In this document: piece after piece, positions 50,427-59,082 of the stretch
How the letters are laid out: the number at the start of each line of letters is the position of its first letter
Numbering within the stretch: position 1 is the stretch's first letter
NCBI RefSeq assembly: GCF_004912155.1
Contig: NZ_STGX01000010.1
Location: 162,517 to 226,516 of the forward strand
Length of the DNA stretch: 64,000 bases
Source of the DNA: Glycomyces paridis
GTDB taxonomy: Bacteria > Actinomycetota > Actinomycetes > Mycobacteriales > Micromonosporaceae
Direction: 5' to 3'
The notes under the pieces: generated by a model
What the model saw: only the letters and a program-made list of their open reading frames with translations
Database searches by the model: none
Told to the model about the DNA's origin: nothing
Made by a program: the position numbers and the translations under genes

Positions 50427-51545
50427 ATGACCCGCGACCTCGCGTCCCGCCGCAACCGCGCCGCAGCGCTCCAGCAACGCCGCCCCGCCGTACCGGCCGA
50501 CCTGACCAGACCGCACCAGATCGTCACCGTCGAATGGCAGGGCGAGAAGTACCCCGGCGCGCCCTACGCCGAGGGCGCCGCCTGGGAGCTCTTCTCCGCG
50601 CTCCCCCGCCCCGACTTCCTCCCCAACGCCAGGCCCGGCGACGAGTACCCCTACCGCCACTTCGCCCACGCCGGCGAGGTCCTGCGCGAAGGCGTCCCCG
50701 TCAGCGTCGCCGACGACCGCTCGCTCACCGTCCCGCTCGGCCCCGGCCTCGACCTCGAATACGTCCGGCGCCTCACCCAGACCCCGCACCTCGACCCCGC
50801 CGCCCGGGCCCTCCTCGACCGCGTCCGCAACTCCTCCCCGCTCGCGCCCGGGGACCTCCTGGAGCGGCCCGTCACCCCCGCGCAGATCGCGCGCCTCATG
50901 GAGACCGCCGCGGTCCCCGGCGGGTTCTGCTACCGCCGCAGGGACACCGCGCACCTGCGCACCCCCGCGGCCCGCTCGGTCCTCGGCGGCGAGACCGAAC
51001 CGGGCGACGCGTGGGCGTTCGCCCTGCGCTGGCCCGTGGCCGACCCCGCCGACTACCACGCGCCGGTGGCGCCCGACTACGAAGGCCTGACGGCGATGCC
51101 GTCCTCGGACCGGCGCGGGATGCCCGTCCTCGGCACCGGTTTCGCGATCTCGGCCGCGCATCTGCTCCCCGAGCACGTCACCGCCGACCTCACCGACCTG
51201 CCGCTGCCCGAGGGCGCGAAACTGGTGGGCTACACCGTCACCGGCACCGAATGCGAGCTGTTCGCGTACGCCGACCAGCGGTGGACCCCGCTCACCGCCG
51301 AGCGCCTCGAACTCCCCGGCGTCGAGCTCGGCCGCGTCCACCAGGTGCGCCGCGTCCTGCGCGAGGCGACCCGCGTCGTCTGGAACGGCATCACCGGCTC
51401 CCTCGTCGACGCCGACGAGGAATGGGCCCGCTTCCGCCTCTGCCGCCCCAGCCCCGACGTCCTCACCCGCACCGGCGCCGAGGCCGTCCGCCGCGGGGTC
51501 TACGAGAAATGGGTCGCCCGCAGCGAGATCGCACCCGTCCTCTGA
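50427..51545 (+). CDS. Hypothetical protein
   Basis: 372 residues, soluble with no signal or membrane segment. The family is not recognised. A positively charged N-terminus is followed by a domain with VTVEWQGEKYPGAPYAEGAAWELFSALPRPDFLPNARPGDEYPYRHFAH and a second region with LPEGAKLVGYTVTGTECELFAYADQRWTPL. Tryptophan and proline are frequent. G+C bias and codon usage match its neighbours, and a terminator follows. It is probably a lineage-specific cytoplasmic protein. Confidence 0.75.
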   Translation: MTRDLASRRNRAAALQQRRPAVPADLTRPHQIVTVEWQGEKYPGAPYAEGAAWELFSALPRPDFLPNARPGDEYPYRHFAHAGEVLREGVPVSVADDRSLTVPLGPGLDLEYVRRLTQTPHLDPAARALLDRVRNSSPLAPGDLLERPVTPAQIARLMETAAVPGGFCYRRRDTAHLRTPAARSVLGGETEPGDAWAFALRWPVADPADYHAPVAPDYEGLTAMPSSDRRGMPVLGTGFAISAAHLLPEHVTADLTDLPLPEGAKLVGYTVTGTECELFAYADQRWTPLTAERLELPGVELGRVHQVRRVLREATRVVWNGITGSLVDADEEWARFRLCRPSPDVLTRTGAEAVRRGVYEKWVARSEIAPVL

Positions 51546-51554
51546 AAAAGCGAA

Positions 51555-51578
51555 CGGGCCCGGCGAAAGCCGGGCCCG
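51555..51578. terminator. Bidirectional terminator before the VapC module
   Basis: Ten-bp arms CGGGCCCGGC / GCCGGGCCCG with a GAAA tetraloop, preceded by AAAAA on the plus strand side. Confidence 0.85.
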
Positions 51579-51584
51579 GTGCGT

Positions 51585-52004
51585 TCACACCTCGCGTATC
51601 TCCAGCATCGACTCGAGCGGAGCGAAGTCCTTCGGGTTGCGCGTGTACAGCGGCAACTGGTTGGCGATCGCGACAGAGGCGACCATCAGGTCCGCCTGGT
51701 ACTTGCGCGGCTTGCGGCCGGCGACGATCGTCAGCAGCGACACCGACCCGTAGGCGCGGGCGGCGCGGAGGTCGAACGGCAGCGGGTCGGTGAACAGGCT
51801 CTCGACGCTCTGGACGACCCGCCGGCGTCGTACCTCCTCGATCGGGTTGTCCCGGGCGGCGTGCGGGCCCGCGTGCAGTTCCGCAAGCGTGATCGTGCAG
51901 ACCGCGCGGAGGTCGGGGAGCGAATCCGGGGTCAGTCGCGCGTAGTCGACGAGCACGCAGGTGTCGAGGAGTCCGGCGGTCAAGCCGTCATGGCGATCAT
52001 CCAT
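51585..52004 (-). CDS. PIN-domain VapC-like toxin
   Basis: A 139-residue PIN nuclease. Acidic residues are LLDTCVLVDY (first Asp), TLAELHAG (Glu), YQADLMVASVA (Asp) and LYTRNPKDF (the last Asp), the normal VapC set. It probably cleaves tRNA or rRNA. ATG at 52004 overlaps the antitoxin stop by eight bases. Convergent with the hypothetical gene across a shared terminator. Confidence 0.92.
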   Translation of the reverse strand: MDDRHDGLTAGLLDTCVLVDYARLTPDSLPDLRAVCTITLAELHAGPHAARDNPIEEVRRRRVVQSVESLFTDPLPFDLRAARAYGSVSLLTIVAGRKPRKYQADLMVASVAIANQLPLYTRNPKDFAPLESMLEIREV

Positions 52005-52272
52005 TGCGGTGCTCGTACGGGTCCTTGAAGTCCATGTCGATGAACTCTTCGAGATCGGCCCTCATCTGCTGGTAGTCGATCTGGGGCATGCCTTCGAGCC
52101 CTCGGTCCATCTGCTCCTTCGTGATGTACCGGCGGTCGGGTCCGTCGAGCGGCACCACGCGCGCGATCGGGGTGCCGTTGCGGGTCACCGTGAACTCTTC
52201 GCCCTGCTCCGCGGCCTTGAGGATGCGTGCGCTGTCGTTCCGCAGCTCGCGCTGCGTGATGGTCCTGCTCAT
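51997..52272 (-). CDS. Phd/YefM-type antitoxin of the VapC module
   Basis: 91 residues. The N-terminus ITQRELRNDSARILKAAEQGEEFTVTRNGTPIARVVPL is the classic Phd/YefM fold with a DNA-binding ribbon. The acidic C-terminus should cover the toxin active site. ATG at 52272 is chosen because it gives the family start (MSRTITQREL); a longer frame exists. A TACACT hexamer about nine bases upstream suggests a very short leader. Confidence 0.9.
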   Translation of the reverse strand: MSRTITQRELRNDSARILKAAEQGEEFTVTRNGTPIARVVPLDGPDRRYITKEQMDRGLEGMPQIDYQQMRADLEEFIDMDFKDPYEHRNG

Positions 52273-52355
52273 GTCTTCGAGTGTATCTGTCACGAGACCG
52301 ATCGTAGGCGTTGCGAACATGAAAACACCCGAAGCGCTACGCGTGTCGCCAGAGA

Positions 52356-52386
52356 AAACGGCGGCGCCCGACAGGCGCCGCCGTTT
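52356..52386 (-). terminator. Terminator of metG
   Basis: Thirteen-bp arms AAACGGCGGCGCC / GGCGCCGCCGTTT with a five-base loop, followed on the minus strand by TTTTCTCT: a canonical intrinsic terminator. Confidence 0.9.
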
Positions 52387-52396
52387 CGGTCTGGAT

Positions 52397-54187
52397 CTAC
52401 GCGTTGAGGCGCTCGATCTCTTCCTCCACGATCGTGGGTTCGAGCTTCGTGAAGACCGGGACGGGCTTCGCGAGAGGGGTGCCGGGGGCGAGGGGGACCG
52501 ACTCCCATTTGGGGGTGGCGGAGTAGTCGCCGGTGAGGACCGGGTAGGGGCCGTCGGTGGCGCCGCCCTCGTCGAGGTCGGTGACCTCCTCGATGCGCGG
52601 CATGGGCGCGAAGACGCCGGTGCCGCCGAGGAGTTCGTGGACCTTCTGGGAGGAGTGCGGCAGGAACGGGCTCATGATCGTCTTCAGGTCCGAGACGGCC
52701 TGGAGGACCGTGTGCAGCACCGTGCCCTGGCGCTTGGGGTCCTCCTTCATCTTCCAGGGCGCGGTGTCGGCCAGGTACTTGTTGGCCGCCGCGACGGTCT
52801 TCATGGCCTCGCCGATCGCCGCGCGGACCTTGTTCTCGCCGATGAGGCCCCCGACGGCGTCGAACGCCGCGGCGGTCGCCGCGAGGAGCTCGCGGTCGAC
52901 CTCCTCGAGTTCGCCCGGCTCGGGCACGGCGCCGAAGTTCTTCGCGGCCATGGCGACCGAGCGGTTCACCAGGTTGCCCCAGCCGGCCACGAGCTCGTCG
53001 TTGTTGCGGCGCAAGAACTCCGCCCACGTGAAGTCCGAGTCCTGGTTCTCCGGGCCCGCCGCGCAGATGTAGTAGCGCAGCGCGTCGGGGGAGTACCGCT
53101 CCAGGAAGTCCCGCACGTAGATGACCACGCGGCGCGAGGACGAGAACTGCCTGCCCTCCATCGTCAGGAACTCCGAGGAGACGACCTCGGTCGGCAGGTT
53201 CAGCGTCCCGAGCGCGCCCGGCTCGCCGCCCTTACCGCCCTCGCCGTTGGCGCCCAGGAGCATCGCGGGCCAGATCTCGGAGTGGAAGACGATGTTGTCC
53301 TTGCCCATGAAGTAGTACGAGACCGCCTCGGGGTCCTGCCACCACTTTTTCCACGCGTCGGGGTCGCCCGAACGCCGCGCCCACTCGATCGTGGCGCTCA
53401 AGTACCCGATGACCGCGTCGAACCACACGTACAGGCGCTTGTCCTTGCGGTCGATCCAGCCGTCCAGTGGGATCGGCACCCCCCAGTCCAGGTCCCGGGA
53501 GATCGGGCGCGGCTGGAGGTCGTCGAGGAGGTTCTTGGTGAACCGCACGACGTTCGTGCGCCAGCCCGTGCGCGTGTCCAGCCACGCGTTCAGCGCGTCG
53601 GCGAACGCCGGCAGGTCCAGGAAGAAGTGGTCCTCCTCCACGAACTTCGGCGTCTCGCCGTTGATCCGCGACTTCGGGTCGATGAGGTCCACCGGGTCGA
53701 GCTGGCGCCCGCAGTTGTCGCACTGGTCACCGCGCGCCGAGTCGAACCCGCAGTGCGGGCACGTGCCCTCGATGTACCGGTCCGGGAGCGTGCGCCCCGT
53801 CGACGGGCTGATCGCCCCCAGCGTCCGCTTCTGAAGGATGTACCCGTTCCCGTACAGGCTCGTGAACAGCTCCTGCACCGTCTTGTAGTGGTTCCCGGTC
53901 GTCGTGCGCGTGAACAGGTCGTACGACAGGCCCAGCGCGTCCAGGTCCTCCACGATGATCCGGTTGTACTTCGCCGCCGCCTCGGCGGGCTTGAGGCCCT
54001 CCGAGTCGGCCTGCACCAGGATCGGCGTCCCGTGCTCGTCGGTCCCCGAGACCATGAGCACGTCGTGACCGCGCATGCGCATGTAGCGGGCGAAGACGTC
54101 GGCGGGAACCCCGAATCCCGCTACATGTCCGATGTGCCGAGGGCCGTTGGCGTAAGGCCAGGCCAGCGCGGTCAATACGTGAGTCAT
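52397..54187 (-). CDS. metG: Methionine--tRNA ligase
   Basis: A 596-residue class I synthetase. HIGH motif HIGHVAGFG near residue 18, zinc knuckle [17 protein letters not shown], and the signature loop as QFSSSR (usual KMSKS), a form shared by some actinobacteria; the changed first Lys is notable. The anticodon-binding helical domain is present and there is no C-terminal EMAP dimerisation domain. ATG at 54187 gives the usual start ([15 protein letters not shown]). It ends in its own terminator. Confidence 0.96.
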   Translation of the reverse strand: MTHVLTALAWPYANGPRHIGHVAGFGVPADVFARYMRMRGHDVLMVSGTDEHGTPILVQADSEGLKPAEAAAKYNRIIVEDLDALGLSYDLFTRTTTGNHYKTVQELFTSLYGNGYILQKRTLGAISPSTGRTLPDRYIEGTCPHCGFDSARGDQCDNCGRQLDPVDLIDPKSRINGETPKFVEEDHFFLDLPAFADALNAWLDTRTGWRTNVVRFTKNLLDDLQPRPISRDLDWGVPIPLDGWIDRKDKRLYVWFDAVIGYLSATIEWARRSGDPDAWKKWWQDPEAVSYYFMGKDNIVFHSEIWPAMLLGANGEGGKGGEPGALGTLNLPTEVVSSEFLTMEGRQFSSSRRVVIYVRDFLERYSPDALRYYICAAGPENQDSDFTWAEFLRRNNDELVAGWGNLVNRSVAMAAKNFGAVPEPGELEEVDRELLAATAAAFDAVGGLIGENKVRAAIGEAMKTVAAANKYLADTAPWKMKEDPKRQGTVLHTVLQAVSDLKTIMSPFLPHSSQKVHELLGGTGVFAPMPRIEEVTDLDEGGATDGPYPVLTGDYSATPKWESVPLAPGTPLAKPVPVFTKLEPTIVEEEIERLNA

Positions 54188-54323
54188 GCGCCCCATGGTA
54201 TCGGTCCGCATTCCAGGACAGGCACCGTCCGAGCCCGCCGCCCGGCCCCCGTGTCGCCCCGCCGACACACTATCCCTGCGCGATTGCGCCCCCCTTCGGC
54301 GATTCGGTGATGCAATAACCGGT

Positions 54324-55091
54324 ATGTCTGGAACACACCGAGCGGCCGGCCCCCAGTCCCAGCCCGCCCCCCGTCGCCGCCCCGACGAGGCCGAGGCGCC
54401 CGCCGCACCCGCCGTCCCCGAGGTCCCGGCCAACATCTACGGCCCCGCCGGGCCCGCCCCCGCCTGGGACCCCGACGCGGCCCCGCACCCGGTCGCCCAA
54501 CGCGACCCCCTCGGCAGCCAGTCCGAGGGCATGGCCGCCATCCGCGCCGTCTGGGAACGCGCCGCCGCCACCGACCGCCGCCGCCCCGCCCGGCCCGGCC
54601 GCCCCCAGCGCCGCCGCGAACCCCGCCCCTTCGCCACCGCCCTCCTCGGCATCCTCGTGTGCGCCTGCCTGCTCATGTTCTTCTCCTGGACCGCCGCCCC
54701 CGCCCTGTGGATCAGCGTCGGCCACGGCCACACCGGCACCGTCACCGTCACCTCCTGCCAGGACGGCTTCGCGCCCTCCTGCGAGGGCCGCTTCACCGCC
54801 GACGGCTGGTCCAAGGACCTCGCCCTCACCGGCGACGTCTCCGCCGAGGACGTCGGCGCCGACCTCACCGCCCGCGCCACCGGCCCCGGCGCCCACAACG
54901 CCTACATCGGCGGCTCCGCCGGCCTCCTGCTGCGCTGGGCCCCCGCCCTCGTCCTCTTCATGGTCGCCGCGTTCGCCCTCGTCACCGTCTCCGGCGCCAC
55001 CAAGCTCTACGAAGGACGCTCCGCCGCGATCGGCCTGTGCTGGGCCGCCGCCGGCGCCGTCCTCGCCGCCTCCCTCGCCTTCGCCTGGTGA
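54324..55091 (+). CDS. Hypothetical membrane protein
   Basis: 255 residues. A disordered Pro/Ala/Arg-rich cytoplasmic head of about 100 residues, then three membrane segments: about 103-123 ([21 protein letters not shown]), about 200-220 ([20 protein letters not shown]) and about 232-250. Between the first two lies a small extracytoplasmic domain with two Cys ([13 protein letters not shown]). No family was recognised. It lies between metG and a class A PBP gene, so may act at the envelope. Confidence 0.7.
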   Translation: MSGTHRAAGPQSQPAPRRRPDEAEAPAAPAVPEVPANIYGPAGPAPAWDPDAAPHPVAQRDPLGSQSEGMAAIRAVWERAAATDRRRPARPGRPQRRREPRPFATALLGILVCACLLMFFSWTAAPALWISVGHGHTGTVTVTSCQDGFAPSCEGRFTADGWSKDLALTGDVSAEDVGADLTARATGPGAHNAYIGGSAGLLLRWAPALVLFMVAAFALVTVSGATKLYEGRSAAIGLCWAAAGAVLAASLAFAW

Positions 55092-55328
55092 CCGCCCCGA
55101 CGCACCCCGCGTCCGTCCCCGCCGCCGCCGCACGAGGCACCGTGGACGGGGGCGCGCCGCGCCGCGATCGGCTGTAATCGCCCCCACCCGGCCCGGACGG
55201 CCTCCGCGCCCGCGCCCGGCGGCGTCGTAGAGTGGACGCGCCCCCCGGACTCCGCCTGACTCGGCGCTTCGCCGCGCCCAACTGAATCAACCGTCCGTTC
55301 CCCGTATCGGGGCTTCTCGGGAGACAGC

Positions 55329-57485
55329 GTGAGCTCAACTTCGAAACCGGTGGCGCAGACCTGGTTCGGTCCCATCACCGCCGTGCAGCGACGCGCGATG
55401 TTCGCACTGCTGCCCGTCGCGGTCGCCTTCGGCCTCGTCGTCGGCCTGGCCTTCCTGCCGATGGCCTCGGGCTTCGGCGGCCTCGCCAAGGTCGGCTCCG
55501 AGACCGTCCTGGAACTCCCGGACGAGCTCGTCCTGCCGCCCGCCCCCGAGTCCTCCACCCTGTACGCCTCCGACGGCTCGACGGTCATCGCCACCTTCGG
55601 CGACCAGTACCGCGTCCAGCTCGAATACGACCAGATCCCCACCTCCGTCGTCGACGCGCTCGTCGCCACCGAGGACTCGAACTTCTTCGAGCACAACGGG
55701 GTCGACCCCGAAGGCGTCATGCGCGCCCTGGTCACCAACATCGCCGACGGCGACACCTCCGAGGGCGCCTCGACGATCACCATGCAGTACGTGCGCCAGG
55801 TCCTCTCCTACACCGCGACGACCCCCGAGGAGGTCCGCGCCGCCAGCGAGGTCACCATCGACCGCAAGGTCAAGGAGATGGGCTACGCGCTGGCGCTCGA
55901 AGAGGAGATGTCCAAGGAGGAGATCCTCACCAACTACCTGAACACGGTGTACTTCGGCAACGGCGCGTACGGGATCGGCGCGGCCGCGCAGGTGTACTTC
56001 GGGAAGGTCCCGGCGGACCTGACGGTGGACGAGTCGGCGATGCTGGTGGGCCTCATCCAGTCACCGTCGACGTACGACCCAATCAACGGCTCCTCGGAGG
56101 CCGCGAAGGTCCGCCGCGACCACGTGATCAGCCGGATGGTCGCGGTCGGCTCGCTCTCCTCGGCGGAGGGCCGGGAGTTCAAGGCCCAGGACCTCAACCT
56201 CAACCCGCAGGAGGCGAACAACACCTCCGGCGGCGCGATCGACTCCGACTACGGGTTCTTCGTCGACTACTTCGAGCAGTGGTGGGAGCAGCAGGAGGAC
56301 TTCGGGAAGACCGAGGCCGAGCGGACCGCGCGGCTGTTCCGCGGCGGCTACGAGATCGTCTCGACGCTCGACGTGGAGCTCCAGGACGCCGCGCAGGACG
56401 CGGTCGAGGCGCAGCAGGAGACCGGTTCGGAGTACGCGCTCGGCACGGTGGTCGTCAAGCCCGGCACCGGCGGCATCGAGGTCATGGCGGTCAACCGCGA
56501 GTACTCCAACGACATCTCCGGCAACGGCGACAACACCGGCGGCGACGGCCTGGGCACCTACCCGAACACGACGAACCCGCTGCTGTCGGGCAGCTCGTCG
56601 CTGGCGGGCTACCCGGCGGGGTCCTCGTTCAAGATGTTCACGATGCTCGCGGCCCTGGAGGCGGGGATGCCGCTGGACACGACGATTTACTCGCCGTACC
56701 AGTACCAGTCGAAGTACGTGGGCAGCCCGGGCGAGGCGGCGATGTGCGGGAACTACTGGTGCCCCAAGAACGCCTCGAAGTCCGAGGTCGGCGACTACAA
56801 CATGTGGACCGGTTTCGGGGAGTCGGTGAACACGTACTTCGTGCAGCTGGCCGAGCGCGTGGGCGTCGACCACGTCATCGCGATGGCGCAGCGCCTGGGC
56901 ATCCAGTTCCGGGCCGCCGAGGACCTCCAGCACACCGTCGGCGACTCGGCCGCGAACTACGGCCAGTTCGTCCTGGGCGTCACGCAGACGACGCCGCTGG
57001 ACATGGCCGCGGCGTACGCGGCCCTGCCCGCCGACGGCGTGTACTGCACGCCGGTCCCGGCGACGAGCGCGGTGACCGGCACCGGCGGCTCGATCGACTT
57101 CGCGTCCGATTGCGACCAGGCCGTCAGCGTCGAGGTCGCCCGCGCCGCGGTCGACGCGGCACGCTGCCCGACCGGGATCGGCGCGGCCGCGGGGAACTGC
57201 ACGTGGGGCACGGCCTCGCAGGTCGGCGAAGCCGTCGAGGCGGTCGGCGGCGAGGTCGCCGGGAAGACCGGCACCACCGACGGCAACGCCACCAACTGGT
57301 TCGTGGGCTTCACCCCGAACGCGGCGGCGGCGGCGTTCATCGCCGACCCCGACAACACGTACGGGAACCCGGCCGGGAAGGACAACAACGGCAGGCCCGC
57401 GAACGCGGTCGCCGAGATCCTCGCCGCGCAGTGGGAGATCAACGGGGAGGGGACGTTCACGGCCCCGACCGAGCTCGTCCACTGA
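55329..57485 (+). CDS. Class A penicillin-binding protein (transglycosylase/transpeptidase)
   Basis: 718 residues. One N-terminal membrane anchor (about 22-45). GT51 domain with the catalytic Glu in VATEDSNFFEH, GASTITMQYVRQ, and NTVYFGNGAYGIGAAAQVYF. Transpeptidase domain with SSFK (catalytic Ser), SVN and KTGTT motifs. It polymerises and cross-links peptidoglycan outside the membrane. There is no PASTA region, and the C-terminus is short. The GTG at 55329 has no strong ribosome site nearby; the 237-base gap before it shows no gene. Confidence 0.93.
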   Translation: MSSTSKPVAQTWFGPITAVQRRAMFALLPVAVAFGLVVGLAFLPMASGFGGLAKVGSETVLELPDELVLPPAPESSTLYASDGSTVIATFGDQYRVQLEYDQIPTSVVDALVATEDSNFFEHNGVDPEGVMRALVTNIADGDTSEGASTITMQYVRQVLSYTATTPEEVRAASEVTIDRKVKEMGYALALEEEMSKEEILTNYLNTVYFGNGAYGIGAAAQVYFGKVPADLTVDESAMLVGLIQSPSTYDPINGSSEAAKVRRDHVISRMVAVGSLSSAEGREFKAQDLNLNPQEANNTSGGAIDSDYGFFVDYFEQWWEQQEDFGKTEAERTARLFRGGYEIVSTLDVELQDAAQDAVEAQQETGSEYALGTVVVKPGTGGIEVMAVNREYSNDISGNGDNTGGDGLGTYPNTTNPLLSGSSSLAGYPAGSSFKMFTMLAALEAGMPLDTTIYSPYQYQSKYVGSPGEAAMCGNYWCPKNASKSEVGDYNMWTGFGESVNTYFVQLAERVGVDHVIAMAQRLGIQFRAAEDLQHTVGDSAANYGQFVLGVTQTTPLDMAAAYAALPADGVYCTPVPATSAVTGTGGSIDFASDCDQAVSVEVARAAVDAARCPTGIGAAAGNCTWGTASQVGEAVEAVGGEVAGKTGTTDGNATNWFVGFTPNAAAAAFIADPDNTYGNPAGKDNNGRPANAVAEILAAQWEINGEGTFTAPTELVH

Positions 57486-57531
57486 CCATCTGGTGTAGTC
57501 ACCGGCGCGCGAAGGCCCTACACTCAGGCCG

Positions 57532-59082
57532 GTGAGCGCCACCGCAGTCCGGCCCGAGCAGCCGCCAGCCGCCTGGCGGCCGACCCCGCTCCCCGGCCCC
57601 CTCCCCGCCGTCCGGGCCCGCTTCGCGAGCACCCTGCCGGACGACTCCCGCCGCGCCCTGTGGGTGACCCTCGCGGTCACCGGCATCGCCGCGGTCCTGC
57701 GCCTGATCGGCCTGAACCACCCCAAGGGCCTCATCTTCGACGAGGTCTACTACGCCCAGGACGCGCACTCGATGCTCTCCCACGGCGTCGAATGGGACCC
57801 GGGCGCGGACGGGTCGGCGTACGTCGCCCACCCGCCGTTCGGCAAGTGGCTCATCGGCCTCGGCGAATGGGCGTTCGGCTACGACGAGGTCGGCTGGCGC
57901 ATCGCCGCGGCCGCCGCCGGCATCGCCGCCGTCGCGATCCTCATCCGGCTCATGCGCCGCCTCACCGGTTCGACCCTCCTGGGCGGCACCGCGGGCCTCC
58001 TGCTCGCCGTCGAGGGCAGCCACCTGGTCCTGTCGCGGACCTCCCTGCTCGACATCTTCATCGCCACCCTCCTCCTCGCCGCCATGTACTGCCTCGTGCG
58101 CGACCGCGACTGGCGCCGCGCCGGCTGGCTCGCCGCCATGGAGGCGGGCATGGACGCCCGCCGCGAACGGCCCCGCCTCGGCCTCCCGTGGTGGCGCATC
58201 GCCTGCGCGGTCCTGTTCGGACTCGCCATGGCCACCAAGTGGTCCGCGCTGTGGTACATCATCATCGCGATCCTCATGTTCATCGTCTGGGACTGGCGCC
58301 TGCGCGTCGACGCGGGCGCCCGCAAACCCTTCCGCGACACCCTCATCTACGAGTTCGGCCAGAACCTGTGGTTCGGCCTCCTCGCCATCGGCGTCTACGC
58401 CCTCTCGTGGACCGGCTGGTTCCTCAACGACACCGGCTCCTACCGCCACTGGCTCGCCGACCAGGGCCAGTCCGAGCCCCCCGTCATCGGCGCGCTCGTC
58501 AACTGGTGGCAGTACCACCACAGCGTCCTCCAGTTCCACGAGAACCTCAGCTCCGAGCACGCCTACCAGTCCACGCCCTGGGAGTGGCTGTTCGACGTGC
58601 GCCCCGTCGTCTTCTACTGGAGCTCCGACGTCAACTGCGGCGCCGGCGACTGCGCCGCCGAGATCCTCCTGCTCGGCACGCCCCTGCTGTGGTGGACCTT
58701 CGTCCCCGCCACCGCCGCGCTCCTGCTGTGGGCCCTCCACAAGACCGACTGGCGCGCCACGTTCCTCCTCGCCGGCATCGCCGCCGGCATCATCCCCTGG
58801 TTCTTCTACCCCGAACGCACCATGTTCTTCTTCTACACCGCCCCCGCCGTCCCGTTCTTCATCGGCGCCGTCACCTGGGGCCTGGGCATGATCACCGGCC
58901 GCCACCGCCGCGGCGAACCCGCCCTCGGCTCCCCCGAACGACGCCTCACCGGCGCCCTCATCGCCGGCGCCTTCCTCGCCGTCGTCGTCCTCTGCTTCGC
59001 CTACTTCTGGCCGATCTACACCGGCGAAGCCCTGCCCCGCGACGAATGGCACGCCCGCATGTGGCTCAAATCCTGGATCTGA
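57532..59082 (+). CDS. pmt: Protein O-mannosyltransferase (Pmt, GT39)
   Basis: A 516-residue polytopic membrane enzyme that moves mannose from polyprenyl-phosphate-mannose to exported proteins. Catalytic Asp-Glu pair in IFDEVYYAQDA near residue 66, AHPPFGKWLI, and DWRLRVDAGARKPF. About ten or eleven hydrophobic segments. The GTG start is followed by a Pro-rich cytoplasmic tail. The last 67 bases are overlapped on the other strand by the serine recombinase frame. Confidence 0.93.
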   Translation: MSATAVRPEQPPAAWRPTPLPGPLPAVRARFASTLPDDSRRALWVTLAVTGIAAVLRLIGLNHPKGLIFDEVYYAQDAHSMLSHGVEWDPGADGSAYVAHPPFGKWLIGLGEWAFGYDEVGWRIAAAAAGIAAVAILIRLMRRLTGSTLLGGTAGLLLAVEGSHLVLSRTSLLDIFIATLLLAAMYCLVRDRDWRRAGWLAAMEAGMDARRERPRLGLPWWRIACAVLFGLAMATKWSALWYIIIAILMFIVWDWRLRVDAGARKPFRDTLIYEFGQNLWFGLLAIGVYALSWTGWFLNDTGSYRHWLADQGQSEPPVIGALVNWWQYHHSVLQFHENLSSEHAYQSTPWEWLFDVRPVVFYWSSDVNCGAGDCAAEILLLGTPLLWWTFVPATAALLLWALHKTDWRATFLLAGIAAGIIPWFFYPERTMFFFYTAPAVPFFIGAVTWGLGMITGRHRRGEPALGSPERRLTGALIAGAFLAVVVLCFAYFWPIYTGEALPRDEWHARMWLKSWI

